A stretch of 45,816 nt of DNA from Saccoglossus kowalevskii. Its lineage: Eukaryota; Hemichordata; Enteropneusta; Harrimaniidae. Within the stretch, counting starts at the first letter, position 1. Every line of letters begins with the position of its first letter. The stretch spans positions 1 to 45,816 of the forward strand of contig NW_003136314.1 in assembly GCF_000003605.2 (NCBI RefSeq), given 5' to 3'. Positions 12,322-24,990 of the stretch are shown here, one piece after another. Position numbers and translations under genes: made by a program. Under the pieces are notes generated by a model, which had not been told where the DNA came from, made no database searches, and was given only the letters and a program-made list of their open reading frames with translations.

Positions 12322-12374
12322 GGAATGCTGGATGAATGAAAACCAATAGTCTTACTCCAATCTCTCTCTCTCTC
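12322..12374. repeat. Chimeric monomer (crossover fossil), copy 1
   Basis: The first 37 or so bases are an ordinary GGATGAATG...TTACTCCA unit, and the tail is that of an H monomer (pure CT). It is followed directly by an I monomer, without the usual S-H lead. The same fusion occurs at 18,610-18,660, 28,111-28,161 and 38,465-38,517. The copies at 12.3 and 38.5 kb have two extra CT bases (53 bp); the other two are 51 bp. Confidence 0.8.
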
Positions 12375-12924
12375 GGAATGCTGGTTAAATGAAAAACAAT
12401 AATCTTACCCCAGTCTATCTCTCAAGGAATGCTGGATGAATGAAAACCAATAGTCTTACCCCAGTCTATCTCTCTCGGAATGCTGGATGAATGAAAACCA
12501 ATAGTCTTACCCTAGTCTATCTCTCAAGGAATGCTGGATGAATGAAAACCAATTGTCTTACTCCAGTCTATCTGACTCGGAATGCTGGTTGAATGAAAAC
12601 CAATAGTCTTACCCCAGTCTATCACTCAAGGAATGCTGGTTGAATGGAAACCAATAGTGTTACCCTGGTCTTTCTCTCAAGGACTGCTTGTTGAATGAAA
12701 ACCAATAGTCTTACCCCAGTCAATCTCTCAAGGAATGCTGGATGAATGAAAACCAATAGTCTTACTCCAGTCTATCTCACTCGGAATGCTGGTTGAATGA
12801 AAACCAATAGTGTTACCCCAGTCTATCTCTCAAGGAATGCTGGTTGAATGAAAACCAATAGTGTTACCCCAGTCTATCTCTCTCGGAATGCTGGTTGTAT
12901 GAAAATAAATAGTGTTACGCCCAG

Positions 12925-13690
12925 CCTATCTCGGAATGCTGGTTCAATTAAAACCAATCATCTTACCCCAATCTGTCTCTCTCGGAATGCTGGTTAAATG
13001 AAAACCAATAATCTTACCCCAGGCTATCTCTCAAGGAATGCTGGATGAATGAAAACCAAAAGTCTTACTCCAGTCTATCTCACTCGGAATGCTGGTTGAA
13101 TGAAAACCAATAGTCTTACCCCAGTCTATCTCTCAAGGAATGCTGGTTGAATGAAAACCAATAGTCTTACCCCAGTCTATCTCTCAAGGAATGCTGGATG
13201 AATGAAACCAATAGTCTTACTCCAGTCTATCTCACTCGGAATGCTGGTTGAATGAAAACCAATAGTGTTACCTCAGTCTATCTCTCAAGGAATGCTGGTT
13301 GAATGAAAACCAATAGTGATACCCCAGTCTATCTCTCTCGGAATGCTGGTTGAATGAAAATAAATAGTGTTACGCCCAGCCTATCTCGGAATGCTGCTTG
13401 AATGAAAACCATTCATCTTACCCCAATTTCTCTCTCTCGGAATGCTGGTTAAATGAAAACCAATAATCTTACCCCAGTCTATCTCTCAAGGAATACTGCA
13501 TGAATGAAAACCAATAGTCTTACTCCAGTCTATGTCACTCGGAATGCTGGCTGAATGAAAACCAATAGTCTTACCCCAGTCTATCTCTCATGGAATGCTG
13601 GTTGAATGATAACCAATAGACTTACCCCAGTCTATCTCTCTCGGAATGCTGGTTGAATGAAAATAAATAGCGTTACCCCAGCTATCTCGG
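12925..13690. repeat. Family A S-spaced block (455 + about 300 bp)
   Basis: S tails at 12,925, 13,380 and 13,681 reproduce the 455/303 spacing of the 26-mer unit, as do 17,585/18,043/18,346, 19,211/19,667/19,963 and 27,140/27,595/27,898. All contain, in order, the GTAT-type S, an H with CTGTCTCTCTC, an I with CAGGC, an AACCAAAAGTC or AACCAATAGTC unit, AATAGTGTTACCTCAG, S, GGAATACTGCATG and GGTTGAATGATAACC. The 27.1 and 13.2 kb copies share a one-base deletion (ATGAAACCAATAG). Confidence 0.83.
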
Positions 13691-14479
13691 AATGCTGGTT
13701 GAATTAAAACCCAATCATCTTACCCCAATATCTCTCTCTCGGAATGCTGGTTAAATGAAAAACAATAATCTTACTCCAGTCAATCTCTCAAGGAATGCTG
13801 GATGATTGAAAACCAATAGTCTTACTCCAGTCTATCTCACTCGGAATGCTGAGTGAATGAAAACCAATAGACTTACCCCAGTCTATCTCTCTCGGAATGC
13901 TGGATGAATGAAAACCAATAGTCTTACCCTAGTCTATCTCTCAAGGAATGCTGGATGAATGAAAACCAATAGTCTTCCTCCAGTCTATCTGCCTCGGAAT
14001 GCTGGTTGAATGAAAACCAATAGTCTTACCCCAGTCTATCACTCAAGGAATGCTGGTTGAATGGAAACCAATAGTGTTACCCCGGTCTATCTCTCTCGGA
14101 ATGCTGGTTGAATGAAAACCAATAGTCTTACCCGAGTCTATCTCTCAAGGACTGCTGGTTGAATGAAAACCAATAGTCTTACCCCAGTCTATCTCTCAAG
14201 GAATGCTGGATGAATGAAAACCAATAGTCTTACTCCAGTCTATCTCACTCGGAATGCTGGTTGAATGAAAACCAATACTGTTACCTCAGTCTATCTCTCA
14301 AGGAATGCTGGTTGAATGAAAACCAAAAGTCTTACTCCAGTCTATCTCACTCGGAATGCTGGTTGAATGAAAAACCAATAGTCTTACCCCAGTATATCTC
14401 TCAAGGAATGCTGGATGAATGAAATAAATAGTCTTACTCCAGTCTATCTGACTCGGAATGCTGATTGAAGGAATACCAA

Positions 14480-15015
14480 TAGTCTTACCCCAGTCTATCT
14501 CTCAAGGAATGCTGGTTGAATGAAAACCAATAGTGTTATCCCAATCTATCTCTCTCGGAATGCTGGTTGAATGAAAATCAATAGTGTTACCCCCAGCCTA
14601 TCTCGGAATGCTGGTTCAATTAAAACCAATCATCTTACCCCAATCTCTCTCTCTCGGAATGTTGGTTAAATGAAAACCAATAATCTTACCACAGGCTATC
14701 TCTCAAGGAATGCTGGTTGAATGAAAACCAATAGTCTTACCCCAGTCTATCTCTCTTGGAATGCTGGTTGAATAAAAATCAATAGCGTTACCCCCAGCCT
14801 ATGTCGGAATGCTGGTTCAATTAAAACTAATCATCTTACCCCAATCTCTCTCTCTCTCGAAATGCTGGTTAAATGAAAACCAATAATCTTACCCCAGGCT
14901 ATCTCTCAAGGAATGCTGGATGAATGAAAACCAATAGTCTTACTCAAGTCTATCTCACTCGGAATGCTGGTTGAATGAAAACCAATAGTCTTACCCCAGT
15001 CTATCTCTCAAGGAA
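14480..15015. repeat. Isolated family B unit within family A territory
   Basis: S tails at 14,597 and 14,798 are 201 bp apart, with GGAATGTTGGTTAAATG at 14,657 and TTACCACAGGC between them, as in the 33-37 kb block. Family A segments flank it, so it is a single inserted or left-over family B unit. It leads into the mildly diverged stretch at 15.02 kb. Confidence 0.78.
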
Positions 15016-15200
15016 TGCCGGTTGAATGAAAACCAATAGTCTTAACCCAGTCTATCTGTCAAGGAATGCTGGTTGAATGAAAATCAATAGTGATACCCAA
15101 GTCTAACTCTCATGAACTGCTGGTTGAATGAAAAATCAATAGTACTACCCCAGTCAATCTCTCAAGGAATGCTGGGTTGAATGAAAACCAATAGTCCTAC
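15016..15200. repeat. Mildly diverged island 2
   Basis: Rare monomers in fixed order: one with CTGTCAA (15,057), one with GATACCCAA (15,092) ending CTAACTCTCATGAA (15,103), then one with AATAGTACTACC. The same succession is at 33.68-33.75 and 40.39-40.45 kb and, degenerate, at 4.20-4.26 kb. As at 4.0 and 33.4 kb it lies downstream of a family B S pair. Confidence 0.75.
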
Positions 15201-16735
15201 CCCAGTCTATCTCTCTCGGAATGCTGGTTGAATGAAAATCAATAGCGTTACCCCCAGCCTATCTCGGAATGCTGGTTGAATTAAAACCAATCATCTTACC
15301 CCAATCTCTCTCTCTCGGAATGCTGGTTAAATGAAAAACAATAATCTTACCCCCAGTCCATCTCTCAAGGAATGCTGGATGAATGAAAACCAATAGTCTT
15401 ACCCCAGTCTATCTCTCTCGGAATGCTGGATGAATGAAAACCAATAGTCTTACCCTAGTCTATCTCTCAAGGAATGCTGGATGAATGAAAACCAATTGTC
15501 TTACTCCAGTCTATCTGACTCGGAATGCTGGTTGAATGAAAACCAATAGTCTTACACCAGTCTATCACTCAAGGAATGCTGGTTGAATGGAAACCAATAG
15601 TGTTACCCTGGTCTATCTCTCAAGGACTGCTGGTTGAATGAAAACCAATAGTCTTACCCCAGTCAATCTCTCAAGGAATGCTGGATGAATGAAAACCAAT
15701 AGTCTTACTCCAGTCTATCTCACTCGGAATGCTGGTTGAATGAAAACCAATAGTGTTACCCCAGTCTATCTCTCTCGGAATGCTGGTTGTATGAAAATAA
15801 ATAGTGTTACGCCCAGCCTATCTCGGAATGCTGGTTCAATTAAAACCAATCATCTTACCCCAATCTGTCTCTCTCGGAATGCTGGTTAAATGAAAACCAA
15901 TAATCTTACCCCAGGCTATCTCTCAAGGAATGCTGGATGAATGAAAACCAATAGTCTTACTCCAGTCTATCTCACTCGGAATGCTGGTTGAATGAAAACC
16001 AATAGTCTTACCCCAGTCTATCTCTCAAGGAATGCTGGTTGAATGAAAACCAATAGTGTTACCTCAGTCTATCTCTCAAGGAATGCTGGTTGAATGAAAA
16101 CCAATAGTGTTACCCCAGTCTATCTCTCTCGGAATGCTGGTTGAATGAAAATAAATAGTGTTACGCCCAGCCTATCTCGGAATGCTGCTTGAATGAAAAC
16201 CAATCATCTTACCCCAATTTCTCTCTCTCATAATGCTGGTTAAATGAAAACCAATAATCTTACCCCAGTCTATCTCTCAAGGAATGCTGGATGAATGAAA
16301 ACCAATAGTCTTACTCCAGTCTATGTCACTCGGAATGCTGGCTGAATGAAAACCAATAGTCTTACCCCAGTCTATCTCTCAAGGAATGCTGGTTGAATGA
16401 AAACCAATAGTCTTACCCCAGTCTATCTCTCAAGGAATGCTGGTTGAATGAAAATCAATAGCGTTACCCCCAGCCTATCTCGGAATGCTGGTTGAATTAA
16501 AACCAATCATCTTACCCCAATCTCTCTCTCTCGGAATGCTGGTTAAATGAAAAACAATAATCTTACCCCAGTCTATCTCTCAAGGAATGCTGGCTGAAAG
16601 AAAACCAATAGTCTTACCCCAGTCTATCTCTCTCGGAATGCTGGATGAATGAAAACCAATAGTCTTACCCTAGTCTATCTCTCAAGGAATGCTGGATGAA
16701 TGAAAACCAATAGTCTTACTCCAGTCTATCTGACT
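15200..16735. repeat. 1.54-kb segment copied at 30.68-32.22 kb
   Basis: Offset 15,480-15,482 throughout. Shared private features: CAGTCCATCTCTC, TTACACCAGTC, GGTTGTATG (15,785 and 31,265) and GGCTGAAAGAAAACC (16,592 and 32,073). Differences noticed: an extra C near 15,350, CTCATAATGC near 16,228, AGTCTTTCTC near 32,105, and AATAG against AATTG near 16,710/32,191. S intervals (559, 354, 303) follow family A. Confidence 0.87.
16383..16433. repeat. Representative consensus 51-bp monomer
   Basis: This monomer matches the commonest form and serves as the position reference. Positions 1-10 are GGAATGCTGG, 12-18 TGAATGA, 18-21 the A4 run, 22-26 CCAAT, 31-37 TTACCCC, 38-41 AGTC, and 42-51 the pyrimidine tail ending AA. 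Main variable sites are position 11 (T or A, giving GGTTGAATG or GGATGAATG), 26-28 (TAG, TAA, TCA), 29-30 (TC, TG), 35 (C or T, giving TTACCCC or TTACTCC) and the last two bases (AA or TC), with tails such as CACTC, GACTC and CACTCAA. Stops fall at 12-14 (TGA), 16-18 (TGA) and 26-28 (TAG), one in each + frame. Because 51 is 17 codons the frames stay in register, so every frame closes in every monomer. Confidence 0.95.
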
Positions 16736-16794
16736 CATAATGCTGGTTGAATGAAAACCAATAGTCTTACCCCATTCTATCTCTCAAGGAATGC

Positions 16795-17060
16795 TGGTTG
16801 AATAAAAATCAATAGTGTTACTCCCAATCTATCTCGGAATGCTGGTTGAATGAAAACCAATATTCTTAACCCAGTCTATCTGTCATGGAATGCTGGTTGA
16901 ATGAAAACCAATAATGATACTCCAATTCTAACTCTCAAGGACTGCTGGTTGATTAATAATCAATATTGTTACCCCCACTCCATCTTGGAATGCTGGTTGA
17001 ATGAAAACCATTAATCTTACCCCATTCTATCTCTCAAGGAATGCTGGTTGAATAAAAACC
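16795..17060. repeat. Diverged island 3
   Basis: Five or six monomers with unusual changes: an S-like unit ending CCCAATCTATCTC, AATATTCTTAACCC with CTGTCAT, AATAATGATACTCC with CTAACTCTCAA, a unit with GATTAATAATC and an S-like CCCACTCCATCTTGG, then AACCATTAATCTTACC. The last two match 40.53-40.60 kb (CAGTCCATCTTGG, AACCATTAATC), so this is another version of the rare-monomer succession, more mutated than the 40.4 kb one. Confidence 0.75.
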
Positions 17061-18609
17061 AATAGTCTACCCCAGTCTATCTCTCAAAGGAATGCTGGTT
17101 GAATGAAAACCAATAGTCTTACCCCAGTCTATCTCTCTCGGAATGCTGGTTGAATGAAAATCAATAGCGTTACCCCCAGCCTATCTCGGAATGCTGGTTG
17201 AATTAAAACCAATCATCTTACCCCAATCTCTCTCTCTCGGAATGCTGGTTAAATGAAAAACAATAATCTTACCCCAGTCTATCTCTCAAGGAATGCTGGA
17301 TGAATGAAAACCAATAGTATTACCCCAGTCTATCTCTCTCGGAATGCTGGATGAATGAAAACCAATAGTCTTACCCTAGTCTATCTCTCAAGGAATGCTG
17401 GATGAATGAAAACCAATTGTCTTACTCCAGTCTATCTGACTCGGAATGCTGGTTGAATGAAAACCAATAGTCTTACCCCAGTCTATCACTCAAGGAATGC
17501 TGGTTGAATGGAAACCAATAGTGTTACCCCAGTCTATCTCTCTCGGAATGCTGGTTGTATGAAAATAAATAGTGTTACGCCCAGCCTATCTCGGAATGCT
17601 GGTTCAATTAAAACCAATCATCTTACCCCAATCTGTCTCTCTCGGAATGCTGGTTAAATGAAAACAAATAATCTTACCCCAGGCTATCTCTCAAGGAATG
17701 CTGGATGAATGAAAACCAATAGTCTTACTCCAGTCTATCTCACTCGGAATGCTGGTTGAATGAAAACCAATAGTCTTACCCCAGTCTATCTCTCAAGGAA
17801 TGCTGGTTGAATGAAAACCAGTAGTCTTACCCCAGTCTATCTCTCAAGGAATGCTGGATGAATGAAAACCAACAGCCTTACTCCAGTCTATCTCACTCGG
17901 AATGCTGGTTGAAATGAAAACCAATAGTGTTACCTCAGTCTATCTCTCAAGGAATGATGGTTGAATGAAAACCAATAGTGTTACCCCCAGTCTATCTCTC
18001 TCGGAATGCTGGTTGAATGAAAATAAATAGTGTTACGCCCAGCCTATCTCGGAATGCTGCTTGAATGAAAACCATTCATCTTACCCCAATTTCTCTCTCT
18101 CGGAATGCTGGTTAAATGAAAACCAATAATCTTACCCCAGTCTATCTCTCAAGGAATACTGCATGAATGAAAACCAATAGTCTTACTCCAGTCTATGTCA
18201 CTCGGAATGCTGGCTGAATGAAAACCAATAGTCTTACCCCAGTCTATCTCTCATGGAATGCTGGTTGAATGATAACCAATAGACTTACCCCAGTCTATCT
18301 CTCTCGGAATGCTGGTTGAATGAAAATCAATAGCGTTACCCCCAGTCTATCTCGGAATGATAGTTGAATTAAAACCATTCATCTTACCCAATCTCTCTCT
18401 CTCTCGGAATGCTGGTTAAATAAAAAACAATATTCTTACCCCAGTCTATCTCTCAAGGAATGCTGGATGAATGAAAACCAATAGTCTTACTCCAGTCTAT
18501 CTCACTCGAAATGCTGGTTGAATGAAAACCAATAGTCTTACCCCAGTCTATCTCTCTCGGAATGCTGGATGAATGAAAACCAATAGTCTTACCCTAGTCT
18601 ATCTCTCAA

Positions 18610-18660
18610 GGAATGCTGGATGAATGAAAACCAATAGTCTTACTCCAATCTCTCTCTCTC
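18610..18660. repeat. Chimeric monomer (crossover fossil), copy 2
   Basis: Same fusion as at 12.32 kb: GGATGAATG...TTACTCCA joined to an H-type CT tail, then an I monomer. Together with the same downstream order (CCCTAG unit, CAATTG unit with CTGACTC, CACTCAA unit, CCTGGTC unit) it shows that this stretch and the three others descend from one crossover product. Confidence 0.8.
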
Positions 18661-19269
18661 GGAATGCTGGTTAAATGAAAAACAATAATCTTACCCCAGT
18701 CTATCTCTCAAGGAATGCTGGATGAATGAAAACCAATAGTCTTACCCCAGTCTATCTCTCTCGGAATGCTGGATGAATGAAAACCAATAGTCTTACCCTA
18801 GTCTATCTCTCAAGGAATGCTGGATGAATGAAAACCAATTGTCTTACTCCAGTCTATCTGACTCGGAATGCTGGTTGAATGAAAACCAATAGTCTTACCC
18901 CAGTCTATCACTCAAGGAATGCTGGTTGAATGGAAACCAATAGTGTTACCCTGGTCTTTCTCTCAAGGACTGCTGGTTGAATGAAAACCAATAGTCTTAC
19001 CCCAGTCAATCTCTCAAGGAATGCTGGATGAATGAAAACCAATAGTCTTACTCCAGTCTATCTCACTCGGAATGCTGGTTGAATGAAAACCAATAGTGTT
19101 ACCCCAGTCTATCTCTCAAGGAATGCTGGTTGAATGAAAACCAATAGTGTTACCCCAGTCTATCTCTCTCGGAATGCTGGTTGTATGAAAATAAATAGTG
19201 TTACGCCCAGCCTATCTCGGAATGCTGGTTCAATTAAAACCAATCATCTTACCCCAATCTGTCTCTCTC

Positions 19270-20190
19270 GGAATGCTGGTTAAATGAAAACCAATAATCT
19301 TACCCCAGGCTATCTCTCAAGGAATGCTGGATGAATGAAAACCAAAAGTCTTACTCCAGTCTATCTCACTCGGAATGCTGGTTGAATGAAAACCAATAGT
19401 CTTACCCCAGTCTATCTCTCAAGGAATGCTGGTTGAATGAAAACCAATAGTCTTACCCCAGTCTATCTCTCAAGGAATGCTGGATGAATGAAAACCAATA
19501 GTCTTACTCCAGTCTATCTCATTCGGAATGCTGGTTGAATGAAAACCAATAGTGTTACCTCAGTCTATCTCTCAAGGAATGCTGGTTGAATGAAAACCAA
19601 TAGTGATACCCCAGTCTATCTCTCTCGGAATGCTGGTTGAATGAAAATAAATAGTGTTACGCCCAGCCTATCTCGGAATGCTGCTTGAATGAAAACCAAT
19701 CATCTTACCCCAATTTCTCTCTCTCGGAATGCTGGTTAAATGAAAACCAATAATGAGTCTATCTCTCAAGGAATACTGCATGAATGAAAACCAATAGTCT
19801 TACTCCAGTCTATGTCACTCGGAATGCTGGCTGAATGAAAACCAATAGTCTTACCCCAGTCTATCTCTCATGGAATGCTGGTTGAATGATAACCAATAGA
19901 CTTACCCCAGTCTATCTCTCTCGGAATGCTGGTTGAATGAAAATCAATAGCGTTACCCCCAGTCTATCTCGGAATGATAGTTGAATTAAAACCATTCATC
20001 TTACCCAATCTCTCTCTCTCTCGGAATGCTGGTTAAATAAAAAACAATATTCTTACCCCAGTCTATCTCTCAAGGAATGCTGGATGAATGAAAACCAATA
20101 GTCTTACTCCAGTCTATCTCACTCGAAATGCTGGTTGAATGAAAACCAATAGTCTTACCCCAGTCTATCTCTCTCGGAATGCTGGATGAA
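19270..20190. repeat. 0.92-kb segment copied at 37.50-38.43 kb
   Basis: Offset 18,231 up to position 19,753 and 18,238 after it. The step is a seven-base loss at AATAATGAGTCTATC (19,749-19,760), where the partner reads AATAATC then TTACCCCAGTC. Shared markers: CATTCGG (19,520 and 37,751), AATAGTGATACC, CTCATGGAATG, TTGAATGATAACC (19,882 and 38,120), GGAATGATAGTTG and TTAAATAAAAAACAATATTC. Confidence 0.87.
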
Positions 20191-20204
20191 TGAAAACCAA
20201 TAGT

Positions 20205-21590
20205 CTACCCCAGTCTATCACTCAAGAAATGCTGATGAATGGAAACCAATAGTGTTACCCCGGTCTATCTCTCTCGGAATGCTGGTTGAATGAAAACCAA
20301 TAGTCTTAACCGAGTCTATCTCTCAAGGACTGCTGGTTGAATGAAAACCAATAGTCTTACCCCAGTCTATCTCTCAAGGAATGCTGGATGAATGAAAACC
20401 AAAAGTCTTACTCCAGTCTATCTCACTCGGAATGCTGGTTGAATGAAAACCAATACTGTTACCTCAGTCTATCTCTCAAGGAATGCTGGTTGAATGAAAA
20501 CCAATAGTGTTACCCCAGTCTATCTCTCTCGGAATGCTGGTTGAATGAAAATAAATAGTGTTACGCCCAGCCTATCTCGGAATGCTGCTTGAATGAAAAC
20601 CAATCATCTTACCCCAATTTCTCTCTCTCGGAGTGCTGGTTAAATGAAAACCAATAATCGTACCCCAGTCTATCTCTCAAGGAATGCTGGATGAATGAAA
20701 ACCAATAGTCTTACTCCAGTCTATGTCACTCGGAATGCTGGCTGAATGAAAACCAATAGTCTTACCCCAGTCTATCTCTCAAGGAATGCTGGTTGAATGA
20801 AAACCAATAGTCTTACTCCAGTCTATCTCACTCGGAATGCTGGTTGAATGAAAAACCAATCATCTTACCCCAATCTCTCTCTCTCGGAATGCTGGTTAAA
20901 TGAAAAACAATAATCTTACCCCAGTCTATCTCTCAAGGAATGCTGGATGAATGAAAACCAATAGTCTTACCCTAGTCTATCTCTCAAGGAATGCTGGATG
21001 AATGAAAACCAATAGTCTTCCTCCAGTCTATCTGACTCGGAATGCTGGTTGAATGAAAACCAATAGTCTTACCCCAGTCTATCACTCAAGGAATGCTGGT
21101 TGAATGGAAACCAATAGTGTTACCCCGGTCTATCTCTCTCGGAATGCTGGTTGAATGAAAACCAATAGTCTTAACCGAGTCTATCTCTCAAGGACTGCTG
21201 GTTGAATGAAAACCAATAGTCTTACCCCAGTCTATCTCTCAAGGAATGCTGGATGAATGAAAACCAAAAGTCTTACTCCAGTCTATCTCACTCGGAATGC
21301 TGGTTGAATGAAAACCAATACTGTTACCTCAGTCTATCTCTCAAGGAATGCTGGTTGAATGAAAACCAATAGTGTTACCCCAGTCTATCTCTCTCGGAAT
21401 GCTGGTTGAATGAAAATAAATAGTGTTACGCCCAGCCTATCTCGGAATGCTGCTTGAATGAAAACCAATCATCTTACCCCAATTTCTCTCTCTCGGAGTG
21501 CTGGTTAAATGAAAACCAATAATCGTACCCCAGTCTATCTCTCAAGGAATGCTGGATGAATGAAAACCAATAGTCTTACTCCAGTCTATC
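20205..21590. repeat. Tandem duplication, about 865-bp unit (17 monomers)
   Basis: Copies at about 20,205-20,725 and 21,070-21,590, offset 865 (17 monomers including one S, plus one base). Private marker TTAACCGAGTC occurs at 20,306 and 21,171, and S tails at 20,571 and 21,436. The first copy has several small deletions (AATAGTCTACCCC, CTCAAGAAATGCTGATGAATGG). Between them lies an H-type monomer without S near 20,850. Confidence 0.82.
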
Positions 21591-22700
21591 TCTCAAGGAA
21601 TGCTGGTTGAATGAAAACCAATAGTCTTACCCTAGTCTATCTCTCAAGGAATGCTGGTTGAATGAAAACCAATAGTTTTACCCCAGTCTATCTCTCAAGG
21701 AATGCTGGATGAATGAAAACCAATAGTCTTACTCCAGTCTATGTCACTCGGAATGCTGGTTGAATGAAAACCAATTGTCTTACCCCAGTCTATCTCTCAA
21801 GGAATGCTGGTTGAATGAAAACCAATAGTCTTACCCCAGTCTATCTCTCAAGGAATGCTGGATGAATGAAAACCAATAGTCTTACTCCAGTCTATCTCAC
21901 TCGGAATGCTGGTTGAATGAAAACCAATAGTGTTACCTCAGTCTATCTCTCAAGGAATGCTGGTTGAATGAAAACCAATAGTGTTACCCCAGTCTATCTC
22001 TCTCGGAATGCTGCTTGAATGAAAACCAATCATCTTACCCCAATTTCTCTCTCTCGGAATGCTGGTTAAATGAAAACCAATAGTCTTACCCCAGTCTATC
22101 TCTCAAGGAATGCTGCATGAATGAAAACCAATAGTCTTACCCCAGTCTATCTCTCAAGGAATGCTGGATGAATGAAAACCAATAGTCTTACTCCAGTCTA
22201 TCTCACTCGGAATGCTGAGTGAATGAAAACCAATAATGTTACCCCAGTCTATCTATCTCTCGGAATGTTGGTTGAATGAAAATCAATAGTGTTACCCCCA
22301 GCCTATCTCGGAATGCTTGTTCAATTAAAACCAATCATCTTACCCCAATCTCTCTCTCTCGGAATGCTGGTTAAATGAAAACCAATAATCTTACCCCAGG
22401 CTATCTCTCAAAGAATGCTGGATGAATGAAAACCAATAGTCTTACTCCAGTTTATGTCACTCGGAATGCTGGTTGAATGAATACCAATTGTTTTACCCCA
22501 GTCTATCTCTCAAGGAATGCTGGTTGAATGAAAACCAATAGTCTTACCCCAGTCTATCTCTCAAGGAATGCTGGATGAATGAAAACCAATAGTCTTACTC
22601 CAGTCTATCTCACTCGGAATGCTGGTTGAATGAAAACCAATAGTGTTACCTCAGTCTATCTCTCAAGGAATGCTGGTTGAATGAAAACCAATAGTGTTAC
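21340..22700. repeat. Large repeat unit, copy 1 (2.4 kb period)
   Basis: Matches 23,780-24,990. Left part offset 2,438 (AATAATCGTACC at 21,518 and 23,956); right part offset 2,285 (GCTGAGTG...AATAATG with CTATCTATCTCTC, 22,231 and 24,516). The change of 153 = 3 x 51 is a three-monomer stretch present here (about 21,960-22,110) and absent from copy 2. Also shared: GGAATGTTGG and GGAATGCTTGTTCAATTAAA. Confidence 0.85.
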
Positions 22701-23779
22701 CCCAGTCTATCTCTCTCGGAATGCTGGTTGAATGAAAATAAGTAGTGTTACGCCCAGCCTATCTCGGAATGCTGCTTGAATGAAAACCAATCATCTTACC
22801 CCAATTTCTCTCTCTCGGAATGCTGGTTAAATGAAAACCAATAAACTTACCCCAGTCTATCTCTCAAGGAATGCTGCATGAATGAAAACCAATAGTCTTA
22901 CTCCAGTCTATGTCACTCGGAATGCTGGCTGAATGAAAACCAATAGTCTTACCCCAGTCTATCTCTCAAGGAATGCTGGTTGAATGAAAACCAATAGTCT
23001 TACCCCAGTCTATCTCTCTCGGAATGCTGGTTGAATGAAAATCAATAGCGTTACCCCAGCCTATCTCGGAATGCTGGTTGAATGAAAACCAATAGTCGTA
23101 CCCCAATTTCTCTCTCTCGGAATGCTGGTTAAATGAAAACCAATAATCTTACCCCCAGTCTATCTCTCAAGGAATGCTGGATGAATGAAAACCAATAGTC
23201 TTACTCCAGTCTATGTCACTCGGAATGCTGGTTGATTGAAAACCAATAGTCTTACCCCAATCTCTCTCTCTCGGAATGCTGGTTAAATGAAAAACAATAA
23301 TCTTACTCCAGTCAATCTCTCAAGGAATGCTGGATGAATGAAAACCAATAGTCTTACTCCAGTCTATCTCACTCGGAATGCTGAATGAATGAAAACCAAT
23401 AGTCTTACCCCAGTCTATCTCTCTCGGAATGCTGGATGAATGAAAACCAATAGTCTTACCCTAGTCTATCTCTCAAGGAATGCTGGATGAATGAAAACCA
23501 ATAGTCTTCCTCCAGTCTATCTGCCTCGGAATGCTGGTTGAATGAAAACCAATGGTCTTACCCCAGTCTATCACTCAAGGAATGCTGGTTGAATGGAAAC
23601 CAATAGTGTTACCCCGGTCTATCTCTCTCGGAATGCTGGTTGAATGAAAACCAATAGTCTTACCCGAGTCTATCTCTCAAGGAATGCTGGTTGAATGAAA
23701 ACCAATAGTCTTACCCCAGTCTATCTCTCAAGGAATGCTGGATGAATGAAAACCAATAGTCTTACTCCAGTCTATCTCT

Positions 23780-24990
23780 CAAGGAATGCTGGTTGAATGA
23801 AAACCAATAGTGTTACCCCAGTCTATCTCTCTCGGAATGCTGGTTGAATGAAAATAAATAGTGTTACGCCCAGCCTATCTCGGAATGCTGCTTGAATGAA
23901 AACCAATCATCTTACCCCAATTTCTCTCTCTCGGAGTGCTGGTTAAATGAAAACCAATAATCGTACCCCAGTCTATCTCTCAAGGAATGCTGGATGAATG
24001 AAAACCAATAGTCTTACTCCAGTCTATCTCTCAAGGAATGCTGGTTGAATGAAAACCAATAGTCTTACCCTAGTCTATCTCTCAAGGAATGCTGGTTGAA
24101 TGAAAACCAATTGACTTACCCCAGTCTATCTCTCAAGGAATGCTGGATGAATGAAAACCAATAGTCTTACTCCAGTCTATGTCACTCGGAATGCTGGTTG
24201 AATGAAAACCAATTGTCTTACCCCAGTCTATCTCTCAAGGAATGCTGGTTGAATGAAAACCAATAGTCTTACCCCAGTCTATCTCTCAAGGAATGCTGGA
24301 TGAATGAAAACCAATAGTCTTACTCCAGTCTATCTCACTCGGAATGCTGGTTGAATGAAAACCAATAGTGTTACCTCAGTCTATCTCTCAAGGAATGCTG
24401 CATGAATGAAAACCAATAGTCTTACCCCAGTCTATCTCTCAAGGAATGCTGGATGAATGAAAACCAATAGTCTTACTCCAGTCTATCTCACTCGGAATGC
24501 TGAGTGAATGAAAACCAATAATGTTACCCCAGTCTATCTATCTCTCGGAATGTTGGTTGAATGAAAATCAATAGTGTTACCCCCAGCCTATCTCGGAATG
24601 CTTGTTCAATTAAAACCAATCATCTTACCCCAATCTCTCTCTCTCGGAATGCTGGTTAAATGAAAACCAATAATCTTACCCCAGGCTATCTCTCAAAGAA
24701 TGCTGGATGAATGAAAACCAATAGTCTTACTCCAGTTTATGTCACTCGGAATGCTGGTTGAATGAATACCAATTGTTTTACCCCAGTCTATCTCTCAAGG
24801 AATGCTGGTTGAATGAAAACCAATAGTCTTACCCCAGTCTATCTCTCAAGGAATGCTGGATGAATGAAAACCAATAGTCTTACTCCAGTCTATCTCACTC
24901 GGAATGCTGGTTGAATGAAAACCAATAGTGTTACCTCAGTCTATCTCTCCAGGAATGCTGGGTTGAATGAAAACCAAATAGTGTTACCCC
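23780..24990. repeat. Large repeat unit, copy 2, lacking three monomers
   Basis: Same markers and order as 21.34-22.70 kb, but an AATAGTGTTACCTCAG unit passes straight to GGAATGCTGCATG (near 24,390), removing exactly three monomers including the internal H and I. Period register is untouched, as expected from unequal exchange between whole monomers. Confidence 0.85.
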
